Shown here piece by piece: positions 46,459 through 54,055 of a stretch of DNA of 54,063 nucleotides. Positions within the stretch are counted from its first letter, which is position 1. Each line of letters begins with the position of its first letter. Source of the DNA: a virus. Below the pieces are notes generated by a model. It was not told the DNA's origin, made no database searches, and worked only from the letters and a program-made list of their open reading frames with translations. Where the stretch lies: the IMG/VR virus record IMGVR_UViG_3300002242_000171, positions 1 through 54,063 of that record. The stretch is one strand, 5' to 3'. The translations under genes and the position numbers were made by a program.

Positions 46459-47978
46459 TAGTCTCCTAGTAATTTTCTTTTTAATTTAATTTTTGTATTT
46501 TCAACAATATTATCTGCGGCAATATCTCCGAACTTATTTCTTATTTTAGCTAAGAATTTAGGCGATGTATGAAATTTATTATAAGCTTCGTCTCTAAATT
46601 TTAAAATTTCTGCAGCAGTTAAATTATTGGTTGACAAAGGAAGCGTGTTATATGAATGCCATGAATATCCTGCATAATCTTCTGGGAGTTCTGCTCCTCT
46701 TTCAATAGCATCTTTATATAACTGACTTCCAGGCAAAGCCATTGATGCATAAAAGTTTGCCATGGCCGGCGCCAGATCTATGGCTAATTCTAAAGTTTTC
46801 TCCATGCTCTCAACAGTATCGGTCGGTAATCCAAATATAAAATTTGCTCCTACATTTATGTCAGCTTCTTCAACTTGTCGTACAACTTCATGAATATCAA
46901 CATCTTGAAATTTACCTTTTGAAACTTCTAGTCTTACGTTTCTATCTCCGCTTTCAATACCTAAGCCAAGCCATCTAATTCCTGATTCTCTTACTATTTT
47001 TAAAACATCTGGGCGTCGAATAGTATCAATTCTAGAATAGGCCCACATTCGTAAATCTTTTCCATATCCTCTTTCGATGAGGCCTTCACATACTGGCAAA
47101 TAATATTTCGGATTTAATAAAAACATCTCATCAATGATTCGAATATTTTTGACACCCATCTCAACTAATTTATCGAATTGCTTTAAAACAAATTCAGGTG
47201 ACCAATATCTCATCATACTATAATTTCCAGCAACTCCAATTGGATCATTGTCATTGCGATTTAAAATATTAATCATACAAAATTCACACTTAAATTGACA
47301 CCCCAGAGAGGTATTGATAGCTGCATATGGAGTTCTAATTTCATGATCGTATTCGGCATGCCACATAGGGCAACGATATAAATCAAATGGCTTTTCTTTA
47401 AAAGGTAATAAGTCCCAAGCATAGCCAGGTAAATCAACATCCATTCTTGAAGTAGGAACTACTTTTTCCGGCTTATTCAAAATAATTTGATCATTTTCTC
47501 TATATCCAATACCTTTTATATTTTTTAAATTATCCAAATTATTTAGTAAGTTTCTTAAAGCATATACACCTTCGTTGGTAAACACGATATCAACACTTTT
47601 CTCTTCTTTTAGTGTTTCGTATGGAAGTGCCTGCACATGAGAGCCAATAAAAGAAATTGGAATTTGAATACCGGATTTTTTAATATGATCCGATAGAGCA
47701 ATTGCGCCGCTCATAGTAGTTGTGCCGGCATTTACATTTTGACCATATGCAACAACGCATATTAGCCTAGGATCGGCTTTTTTTATTCTTTCGATAGCAT
47801 TATCTAAAGTTAGTTTTTCGGCGGCCGTATCTAGTATATCTACTTTAAAACCAACAGATCTGCAAGATTCTGCCAACAAACATGCCCAGGTCGGTGGTTC
47901 AACTGCTGCATAATCTTTTGCCAAATCTTGATATAATGATTTGGCATTGCCCGGGGCTATGAATAAAACGTCTAACAT
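46458..47978 (-). CDS. B12-binding-type radical SAM protein
   Basis: The 506-aa product has an N-terminal region of the cobalamin-binding type seen in many radical SAM proteins (about 1-150: DVLFIAPGNAKSLY and FIGSHVQALPYETLKEEKSV). The core starts at C227-Q-F-K-C231-E-F-C234, the CxxxCxxC cluster motif for the 4Fe-4S cluster, followed by the usual SAM-binding segments (RIIDEMFLLNPKYYL and WLGLGIESGDRNVR). Such proteins make methyl transfers or difficult carbon-centred changes. The substrate is not evident; the glycan context suggests a sugar, but a lipid or peptide is possible. It overlaps the E1-beta-like gene by 7 nt. Confidence 0.8.
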   Translation of the reverse strand: MLDVLFIAPGNAKSLYQDLAKDYAAVEPPTWACLLAESCRSVGFKVDILDTAAEKLTLDNAIERIKKADPRLICVVAYGQNVNAGTTTMSGAIALSDHIKKSGIQIPISFIGSHVQALPYETLKEEKSVDIVFTNEGVYALRNLLNNLDNLKNIKGIGYRENDQIILNKPEKVVPTSRMDVDLPGYAWDLLPFKEKPFDLYRCPMWHAEYDHEIRTPYAAINTSLGCQFKCEFCMINILNRNDNDPIGVAGNYSMMRYWSPEFVLKQFDKLVEMGVKNIRIIDEMFLLNPKYYLPVCEGLIERGYGKDLRMWAYSRIDTIRRPDVLKIVRESGIRWLGLGIESGDRNVRLEVSKGKFQDVDIHEVVRQVEEADINVGANFIFGLPTDTVESMEKTLELAIDLAPAMANFYASMALPGSQLYKDAIERGAELPEDYAGYSWHSYNTLPLSTNNLTAAEILKFRDEAYNKFHTSPKFLAKIRNKFGDIAADNIVENTKIKLKRKLLGD

Positions 47979-48877
47979 ATGATTTCCTGCTTAATTTTTG
48001 AAATTATTTTTGATGCGGAGGGTGGCAAATTATCTACCGTTGGATAAAATCCTGCTGTTCTGTTCTCCAGACACATCGTGCGAACACATTTTCCTGATTG
48101 GACCATCATCCTGTGTGCAATACTGCTAGCGGCACCTTCCTCATAATCATCATCCAATACAATACCACCATATTTTGAATTATTTAAGGCTTTTTTCCAC
48201 TCTTCTTTAAAGACAAAAGGCTTAATCCATAATTGGTGAATTACATTAACTTTCAATCCTTCTTTTTCCAGTTCTATTCTAGCTTTTTCTGCTTCAAATC
48301 TTGTTATTGATATTGGAAAAAGAGTTATATCTGCTTCTTGATGAATTGTATTTTTGAATTCTTCTGTATTATCATAGCTTTTTCTGTGTTCTGAGATATA
48401 GTAGACCTCATCATCTTTCATGAATTCATCATACGCGTATTGATATTCAGCGGAACTCATTGGAGATAATATTTTAACTCCAGGCATTCTCTGGTATATA
48501 GAATGATGCGAAGATCCTGCAACGGGCCCCATTCCTCCTTCCATCGCGATGCTACGAATCAGAAGAGGGCATGATCGATCCCAAACTTCTTTTGATTTCA
48601 TAGCATAATTTGCAATAATTGGAGAGTTAAACCATTGAAATCCTTGATATCTAACAACATAAATCGGCCTTTCGCCGGCCAGCGCTGCTCCAACAACAAT
48701 TCCGGCGCCTGCAACATCAGCCATTGATAATTCTACCATCCCATCTTTTTCATAAAGTTCAGGTAATGTGCCGCCGACCCATCCAACTGCAGTTAAACAC
48801 TGGCCATAACACTTTGAACCATTTTTTAAGTGGTGCCTGGTGATGTCTTTTATTGTTTGTCTAACTGTTTTTGCCAT
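47972..48877 (-). CDS. TPP-enzyme E1 beta-like / transketolase C-terminal-type subunit
   Basis: The 301-aa product is the beta-type half of a split TPP-dependent dehydrogenase or transketolase. The segment MADVAGAGIVVGAALAGERP (52-71) matches the E1-beta element around the residue that activates thiamine, but the usual Glu appears to be Asp (D54). PVAGSSHHSIYQRMPGVKIL fits the family's His-containing loop and P-G-V/L-K-V motif. The C-terminal domain (GIVLDDDYEEGAASSIAHRM) is the E1-beta ligand-binding part. It overlaps the alpha-like gene by 28 nt, so the two were probably translated together. Confidence 0.75.
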   Translation of the reverse strand: MAKTVRQTIKDITRHHLKNGSKCYGQCLTAVGWVGGTLPELYEKDGMVELSMADVAGAGIVVGAALAGERPIYVVRYQGFQWFNSPIIANYAMKSKEVWDRSCPLLIRSIAMEGGMGPVAGSSHHSIYQRMPGVKILSPMSSAEYQYAYDEFMKDDEVYYISEHRKSYDNTEEFKNTIHQEADITLFPISITRFEAEKARIELEKEGLKVNVIHQLWIKPFVFKEEWKKALNNSKYGGIVLDDDYEEGAASSIAHRMMVQSGKCVRTMCLENRTAGFYPTVDNLPPSASKIISKIKQEIIC

Positions 48878-49692
48878 AGTTGCTCCACCTTTTCTTTAGT
48901 TTCATTATGAATTTTTTGAGCTATTTTGCCTAATCCGGACATTTCATGCTCATATCGATCAAAAGTATTCGGATCATCAATGCCAGCGCCTGAATGCCAA
49001 AATTTTCTATGAGTATTTATGTTTAATAGCATAGGGGCCTCAAAGACATTTTCTAAACATTCTTTAATCTCCAAAGGGTTGTCAGAAGTTTGCATGCCTT
49101 TCATTCCGAAAGCTTTTGCTACGTCATCCATCTCCCACTTTCTTCTTACTTTTTTTTCTGTCAAGATAGATAAATTGTTATCTTCAACAACAAATAAAAT
49201 AGGTAAATTTTTAGTAGAGGCCCAGCCCATTGCCCCTAGGACATAATCTTCTTCAGCGGACGCGTCTCCCATATAAACAATTGTGGGCTGTTCGGTCTGA
49301 TAGCAGTGGCCAACCGAAATTGGAACTTGGCTTCCCATTAGGCCATCATGGCCAAATATGTTTTTTTCCTTTGAATGGATAGACGCTGACCCGCCCATTC
49401 CTCCTGCACAACCAGATTTTCTTCCCAATAATTCATCGATCAATTTATCTATTGGTGCTTCGAATGACAAGTATGTAGAATGACCGCGGTGTTGTATGAA
49501 TATGTTTGGTTCAATATTTTTTTCTGCCATAACTTCTGCAATCGATGCAGATATATATTCTTGTCCTGCTGACAAGTAAATTGGAAACTTGAACATTTTA
49601 TTTTGAATACCATCAAAAACATATTGCTCAAAGTTTCTGCATAAAGAAGCTCTTTTGAAAACATTAAGCCTATATTGGTTATTCACATTCAT
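48850..49692 (-). CDS. TPP-enzyme E1 alpha-like subunit
   Basis: The 280-aa product is the alpha-type half. The TPP motif runs from G142-D-A-S-A-E-E to V-E-D-N172-N173, and the cofactor loop GGMGGSASIH lies around 97-106. IQHRGHSTYLS near 66-76 fits the family's Arg-Gly-His site. The pair resembles E1 of pyruvate-type dehydrogenases, but no E2 (lipoyl) or E3 gene is seen. In avilamycin biosynthesis an E1-alpha/beta pair is thought to add a two-carbon branch to a sugar, a precedent for a role here. It overlaps the 2OG-oxygenase-like gene by 14 nt. Confidence 0.76.
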   Translation of the reverse strand: MNVNNQYRLNVFKRASLCRNFEQYVFDGIQNKMFKFPIYLSAGQEYISASIAEVMAEKNIEPNIFIQHRGHSTYLSFEAPIDKLIDELLGRKSGCAGGMGGSASIHSKEKNIFGHDGLMGSQVPISVGHCYQTEQPTIVYMGDASAEEDYVLGAMGWASTKNLPILFVVEDNNLSILTEKKVRRKWEMDDVAKAFGMKGMQTSDNPLEIKECLENVFEAPMLLNINTHRKFWHSGAGIDDPNTFDRYEHEMSGLGKIAQKIHNETKEKVEQLWQKQLDKQ

Positions 49693-50602
49693 GAAATTTT
49701 AAATTTCCTGTTGTATAGTGGGAGAAGGTGGTTTTTTTATGTAAAACATGATCATCGTTTATTGATCTTTTCGTAGAAATCAGCAAATCTTCTCCTATAA
49801 TTTTAAAGTCATTAGTATATTCTGCTTCTCTATCCGGATGGACGCTGTGCTCTCCTATTAGGATTGTAGTATCAATTGAAGCGCGCGTTCCTGATTTTTT
49901 CTTTCTGTTGGTTGCATGAATCAGCGCATAATCACTAATGTGAACTTTGCCTTTTTTTGGTATCAAACTCTCATCAGGCTCATAATAATCTAGCACCCAT
50001 TGCATTTCTTCATATGTTGCGGCAGTGTTCAAAAACCTATCTGAAAAAGATGATTTATCTTTAGGGCTCCAAAAAATAAGATTATTTTTCTCAACATCCC
50101 CCAGCAAAGGAATATAACAATTCATTGACCATGGGCCCTCAACCCAAGCATCAGAATGAGGAAAACTGGTATTTAATGTTCTATTAACATTGTCCTCTAA
50201 TTCTGTTCCAAATTTAATTCTAATATTAGGCGTCATTCTAAATTTTGTCATTAAATTAGGATTATTTTTAATAATGCTATTGACTATGTTAGACCAGCTT
50301 CTCAAAACTAAATTATATTCTATTTGATATTCTTTTTTAGGAACAACTCCGCCATTTGGAGTAACATTATCTCTTTTTAATCTATTATCATCTATTTTTT
50401 GGATAAATTCTTCTTCATTTGTTGTAAAATCAAAATATAAAGCTTTCGATATGTAGAGCATCATAGAAAATTTTAAAGATCGTAATTCTTCATCTGTTGG
50501 AGTATAAGAAACCATAAGATCATGTACTCTATCTAAATTCCAATCATTTTGCATTTTTAAAAATCTAGATTTTCTATACGTATAATCCTCACTCATTTTC
50601 AT
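49679..50602 (-). CDS. Probable 2OG-Fe(II) oxygenase
   Basis: This 307-aa protein has the layout of a 2-oxoglutarate/iron oxygenase. The H-x-D motif occurs in SFPHSDAWVEGPWS (H149, D151). A distal histidine and an arginine follow in ISDYALIHATNRKKKSGTRAS (split here as IHATNR and SGTRAS; H229, R240), matching the H-x-D...H...R pattern. The segments NCYIPLLGDVEKNN and KVHISDYALIHAT are typical of the double-stranded beta-helix. A sugar hydroxylation is the likely role given the neighbours, but the substrate is unknown. It overlaps the HAD gene by 4 nt and the E1-alpha-like gene by 14 nt. Confidence 0.65.
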   Translation of the reverse strand: MKMSEDYTYRKSRFLKMQNDWNLDRVHDLMVSYTPTDEELRSLKFSMMLYISKALYFDFTTNEEEFIQKIDDNRLKRDNVTPNGGVVPKKEYQIEYNLVLRSWSNIVNSIIKNNPNLMTKFRMTPNIRIKFGTELEDNVNRTLNTSFPHSDAWVEGPWSMNCYIPLLGDVEKNNLIFWSPKDKSSFSDRFLNTAATYEEMQWVLDYYEPDESLIPKKGKVHISDYALIHATNRKKKSGTRASIDTTILIGEHSVHPDREAEYTNDFKIIGEDLLISTKRSINDDHVLHKKTTFSHYTTGNLKFHECE

Positions 50603-50991
50603 TTTAATCTCTCTTTTATATCACGCATGGTGTCTTCCCAATTTTGAAAATAATATCCTTTATCATCAATATAGAGCTGAGCGCGGGGCTTTTCGCATGT
50701 AATTTCATCAATATATTGCAAAACATTATATTTTTCCAACCACTCTGTAACCAACTCTGTTCCGTTTTTCCCATTAACCAGTGGTCGCGAGGGTTTTACT
50801 TTTGCTGTAAAAATAATAATATTAAAATTTTTTGATAAATCTTTGATCGCCTCTAAGGATCCCGGAAGGGGATCTCCATAGCATGTACCATCGTGCCATC
50901 CTTTACTAAAATCATGTATTACTCCATCAAAATCGATCGCAACATTTTTTAAATCTTTTTCAAATCCTGGTGGTACTTCTTTATTGCTCAT
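50599..50991 (-). CDS. HAD-superfamily phosphatase (single domain)
   Basis: The 130-aa product is a small HAD hydrolase without a large cap. Motif I is VAIDFDGVIHDF (D20, D22), motif II is IIIFTAK, and motif IV reads LYIDDKG. It resembles the C-terminal HAD domain of the fused 42832-43545 protein (VYIDDKGM), so the cassette contains two related phosphatases. It overlaps the cupin gene by 11 nt and the oxygenase gene by 4 nt. A sugar-phosphate phosphatase role, for example of the GmhB type, is inference. Confidence 0.75.
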   Translation of the reverse strand: MSNKEVPPGFEKDLKNVAIDFDGVIHDFSKGWHDGTCYGDPLPGSLEAIKDLSKNFNIIIFTAKVKPSRPLVNGKNGTELVTEWLEKYNVLQYIDEITCEKPRAQLYIDDKGYYFQNWEDTMRDIKERLK

Positions 50992-51652
50992 TGCTTTTCT
51001 CCATGGTAATAATAATTGTTTCTATGTCTAAGACAGTAAAAACTTGCATAAGTTGTTTGAGCGTGTTAGATGATATAACGTCCCCGGGGCCGGCGACAGT
51101 TGTTCCATAATTTGTTTTTAAGCCGCCGCGCAAAAATATAATATTTTTATCATCTTGAATATTTTTTAAAGAGGAAATACTTTCTATCTTAACAACATCA
51201 ATTTTTGAATTTGCAATCTTATATGCATGTGCGTCGACGGGGTCTTCTATCCACAAACAATCGTTCTTCTTGGGCATCTCAAACGTTTTATCTTCATACG
51301 GAGTGCCTTCGCGACCATACTTGTCTTTAAGTCGTACTAAGTCATGCTTATCAACAGGAGTCTCAATTTCAAAAATATATGCACCTTCCTTTGAAGTTGC
51401 TTTCGTCGAATGAAACAAGCCTTTTCGAATCATGATTTTTTCTAGAGATTTAAGTTCGAAAGAATCATTGAGAAAAGAGACTTCAACTTTGCCATCAATC
51501 AAAATCAAACCAGTAGTTTTATTTGGATGACAATGCATAGAAGTGCTTTGATCCGGCGCTATGTATAAACACCATAGAGCAACATTTTCATTTTCGTATG
51601 CAAGGTATTCATATCCCCATGGTTTCTTAACAATGTTATCAAACTTTCTCAC
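50981..51652 (-). CDS. Cupin-domain protein, LPS-biosynthesis type
   Basis: The 223-aa product has a cupin in its first 110 residues: M-H40-C-H42 and, later, L-F-H81, with the opening K-K-P-W-G-Y-E-Y. The usual metal Glu is not obvious (TTGLILIDG stands in its place). The element DLVRLKDKYGREGTPYE (104-120) recurs in cupins of surface-sugar loci. The C-terminal part, about residues 150-223, is an additional region of unknown function. The start codon is GTG, with GAGG upstream, 3 nt after the DJ-1-like gene. The substrate is unknown. Confidence 0.68.
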   Translation of the reverse strand: MRKFDNIVKKPWGYEYLAYENENVALWCLYIAPDQSTSMHCHPNKTTGLILIDGKVEVSFLNDSFELKSLEKIMIRKGLFHSTKATSKEGAYIFEIETPVDKHDLVRLKDKYGREGTPYEDKTFEMPKKNDCLWIEDPVDAHAYKIANSKIDVVKIESISSLKNIQDDKNIIFLRGGLKTNYGTTVAGPGDVISSNTLKQLMQVFTVLDIETIIITMEKSNEQ

Positions 51653-51655
51653 AAG

Positions 51656-52195
51656 TTATTTGCCTCTTTTTTCAAAAGTTTGATATCCCGCTCTCATCCA
51701 TTCACCCATAAAATCATAATGAGGTGAAGAGACTATATTGCTATCAACTACAACTGGGCCTCGATGATATTTTGCGCCGGCATTGTTAATATCGGCTTCA
51801 ATGGCATAATAGCCAGATACAGTTTTTCCTTCAATAACGCCGGCTGTAATTAATAATTGTGCTCCGTTGCACAAAGAAAAAATAGTCTTGTCTAGAGCAT
51901 TCCATTCACGAACGAATTCAACAACTCCCTCTTCTAATCTTAATTTTTCTAAAGCTTTGACACCGCCTGGAACAACCAAAATATCGTATTCTAGATATTT
52001 TTTTCTATTTTCAGAGTCATTAAAATCAGTTGTTAATACATCGCCAACCATATGACAGCCCAAAATACCATAAAATCTGCCTAGCTGATTAGCAACAACA
52101 GTAACTTCAAAATTATTTTCTTTCAAACTATGATACGGATAAATAACTTCATGGTCTTGAAATCCGGTATACGTAAGAATAAGCGCTCTTTTCAT
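51656..52195 (-). CDS. DJ-1/PfpI-family protein
   Basis: The 179-aa product has the DJ-1/PfpI fold. The nucleophile elbow is FSLCNGAQLL with C109, and an acidic residue sits at E16 (GFQDHEVIYP), the usual nearby Glu. ILVVPGGVKALEK (72-84) is the oxyanion-side motif. A conserved His appears in SSPHYDFMGEW. Such proteins are chaperones, deglycases, glyoxalases or amidases; the activity cannot be told from the sequence. It is unusual within a surface-sugar operon, between an RmlC-like gene and a cupin gene. Confidence 0.75.
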   Translation of the reverse strand: MKRALILTYTGFQDHEVIYPYHSLKENNFEVTVVANQLGRFYGILGCHMVGDVLTTDFNDSENRKKYLEYDILVVPGGVKALEKLRLEEGVVEFVREWNALDKTIFSLCNGAQLLITAGVIEGKTVSGYYAIEADINNAGAKYHRGPVVVDSNIVSSPHYDFMGEWMRAGYQTFEKRGK

Positions 52196-52204
52196 TTTAT
52201 TTCC

Positions 52205-52681
52205 TTATTTGTCTCTTAATTGTAATATTGGCTTATCTATAGGCCAATTTATATTAATATCTTTGTTATCCCATTTTAACGTAAACTGCTGGTCAACGTC
52301 AGGATATTCGCCCTCATAAGACCATTTATAATGGAACACAGAACTATCTGATAGTACTAAAAATCCATTTCCTACTCCCGGAGGTACTAGGACTTGTTTT
52401 CTAGTTTTATCGTCTAAAATCAACCAATCCCATTGTTTGTAGGTATTAGATTCTGGCCTATTATCAACCACAACAAAATACATTTCGCCATGGAGACACG
52501 TTATTAGCTTATGAGATTTAAAATCTCCGTGAATTCCACGGAGAACATATTTTCTGCTAGTCGACACCTTATCATGATTAAAATCTAGATCGTGATCTCC
52601 ACTTTTCCACAAAGTCCACAAGTCACCTCTGTAATCAGTGAATACATCCGGATTAAAAATCTTTACATCATGAATTTTCAT
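52205..52681 (-). CDS. rmlC: RmlC-like dTDP-4-keto sugar 3,5-epimerase
   Basis: The 158-aa cupin-type epimerase acts on a 4-keto-6-deoxy nucleotide sugar. It shows the conserved LRGIHGD with H51 in the place of the RmlC catalytic His, VLVPPGVGNGFLVLSD (97-112), and a Tyr in the following VFHYKWS. RmlC proteins are usually about 180 aa, so this is slightly short. Together with the RmlB-like gene it could make a rhamnose-type or related precursor. No RmlA or RmlD gene is seen in the window. It starts 14 nt inside the end of the 139-aa gene. Confidence 0.75.
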   Translation of the reverse strand: MKIHDVKIFNPDVFTDYRGDLWTLWKSGDHDLDFNHDKVSTSRKYVLRGIHGDFKSHKLITCLHGEMYFVVVDNRPESNTYKQWDWLILDDKTRKQVLVPPGVGNGFLVLSDSSVFHYKWSYEGEYPDVDQQFTLKWDNKDININWPIDKPILQLRDK

Positions 52682-53087
52682 CCCAGCTAATTTCCCAATC
52701 CTTAAATTCTGCCGCTAAACAATCAATTTTATAATCTTTTCTACCGCCAGCTAATTCTTGAATTTTATTTTTAGCAGTATTTCTAATGCCATTTAGTCCA
52801 TGAGTTAGTTCTAAATTATTTCCATCTTTTACGCCTTTACGATAATTTGACTCATTGTGCCAAATATGTAAATTCATTTGAGATAAAACAATAATTGCCC
52901 TGACTGTATTTGCATCTAATATAACATTTTTTTCGCTTAATGTTAAGTCAATATCATGTAAGATGTCGGAAATTTCTTGAGCGTATTCTTCTTTGTGCTC
53001 TGGTATAAAAACTTCTTTAAGCTGAGCTATTGATAATCTATCTACTAATTCAGATAAGGTTGGTAAATATTTTCTTCTTTCTTTCAA
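52668..53087 (-). CDS. Small helical protein in the glycan cassette, unknown
   Basis: The 139-aa product is not recognised. It is helical and opens PTLSELVDRLSIAQLKEVF (about 9-27), with SQMNLHIWHNESNYRKG in the middle and LAGGRKDYKIDCLAAEFKDW near the end. The start codon is TTG, backed by GAGG 5 nt upstream, and it overlaps the glycosyltransferase stop by 4 nt (TTGA). No other in-frame ATG occurs near the start. The genomic company suggests a part in glycan assembly, without evidence of an enzyme motif. Confidence 0.6.
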   Translation of the reverse strand: MKERRKYLPTLSELVDRLSIAQLKEVFIPEHKEEYAQEISDILHDIDLTLSEKNVILDANTVRAIIVLSQMNLHIWHNESNYRKGVKDGNNLELTHGLNGIRNTAKNKIQELAGGRKDYKIDCLAAEFKDWEISWDENS

Positions 53088-54055
53088 CGAAGCCTCTTTT
53101 CTACTATATCTTTAAATATTCTTTCGGTTGAATACAGATTAATAGCCTTTTGATATGCGTTCTCTGCTACCAGCTGATAGTGGTCCCAATTATTTAATAT
53201 TTCTCGTATTTTATCTTCTAGATCTTCATCATTCTTATAATAAACAAATTCTTTTTCTGGCTCAAACCAATAATCAAATATATGCCATGGATCTTCTTTC
53301 AACAATACTAGTGTCTTGTTGAAAATGGCCTCAATCGGACGCGTTTTAATTTGAGGTGCGATTTTCTGATCCAATCTACAAAAAGCTTCATTTTCGCGCC
53401 AATCCGGAAGCTGTTTTATGATCTCTATTTCACTATCTGTAAAATATAAAAGATTTGACGTTACCATGATTTTGCTTGCTCTTAAGTATCGCCACATGGC
53501 GGGCCTAGGAATATTAACTCCGGTTACATACTTTACTAGGTTTTGTGGTATGCCTAGGCCAAGTGTGAAGAAAGCATGCTTAAACTTGGGAATAGTTTGT
53601 ATAATATTTAATACTGTAGACTGATCTCTAATTGACGGAGTAGGTACATTTCCCCAATAAATTACATCTAAAATTTTATCGGGATTTTCATTTTCTGGAG
53701 CACTCCAGTTAATATTGTGAGGAAAAATAATAGGCCTATATTTATCATAATTATTTATTTTATTCATCCACTCCGCACTATACGGACATGTCGAATATAT
53801 CTCATGAAAATAATCGGCCACTTCTAGGCTTTTTTTTACTTCTTGCGGGGGGCCATAGAAACCACAGGGTTGCTCTCCTTGATAATATACTTTTCTTTTA
53901 AAATTTTTATATTTATTTTTTATCTCACTGTTATATGGAGTGGCATATCCATAAAATAGCACTTCCTCTTCGCTATCATTATCAAATTTTTCAAAATCTA
54001 AATATTCGTACGCACAGTCGCCATATTCTCCCGTCTTGTCTCTAACAATTTTCAT
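53084..54055 (-). CDS. Glycosyltransferase-like protein
   Basis: The 323-aa protein is probably a GT-B-type glycosyltransferase. The C-terminal half carries the usual nucleotide-sugar-binding part: AFCRLDQKIAPQIKTRPIEA, then FNKTLVLLKEDPWHIFDYWF, a pattern of acceptor-end and donor-site loops seen in surface-sugar glycosyltransferases. No transmembrane helix is present. Family and linkage cannot be assigned. It is the first complete gene of the window in transcription order, so more of the cassette may lie beyond the right edge. It overlaps the next gene by 4 nt. Confidence 0.7.
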   Translation of the reverse strand: MKIVRDKTGEYGDCAYEYLDFEKFDNDSEEEVLFYGYATPYNSEIKNKYKNFKRKVYYQGEQPCGFYGPPQEVKKSLEVADYFHEIYSTCPYSAEWMNKINNYDKYRPIIFPHNINWSAPENENPDKILDVIYWGNVPTPSIRDQSTVLNIIQTIPKFKHAFFTLGLGIPQNLVKYVTGVNIPRPAMWRYLRASKIMVTSNLLYFTDSEIEIIKQLPDWRENEAFCRLDQKIAPQIKTRPIEAIFNKTLVLLKEDPWHIFDYWFEPEKEFVYYKNDEDLEDKIREILNNWDHYQLVAENAYQKAINLYSTERIFKDIVEKRLR

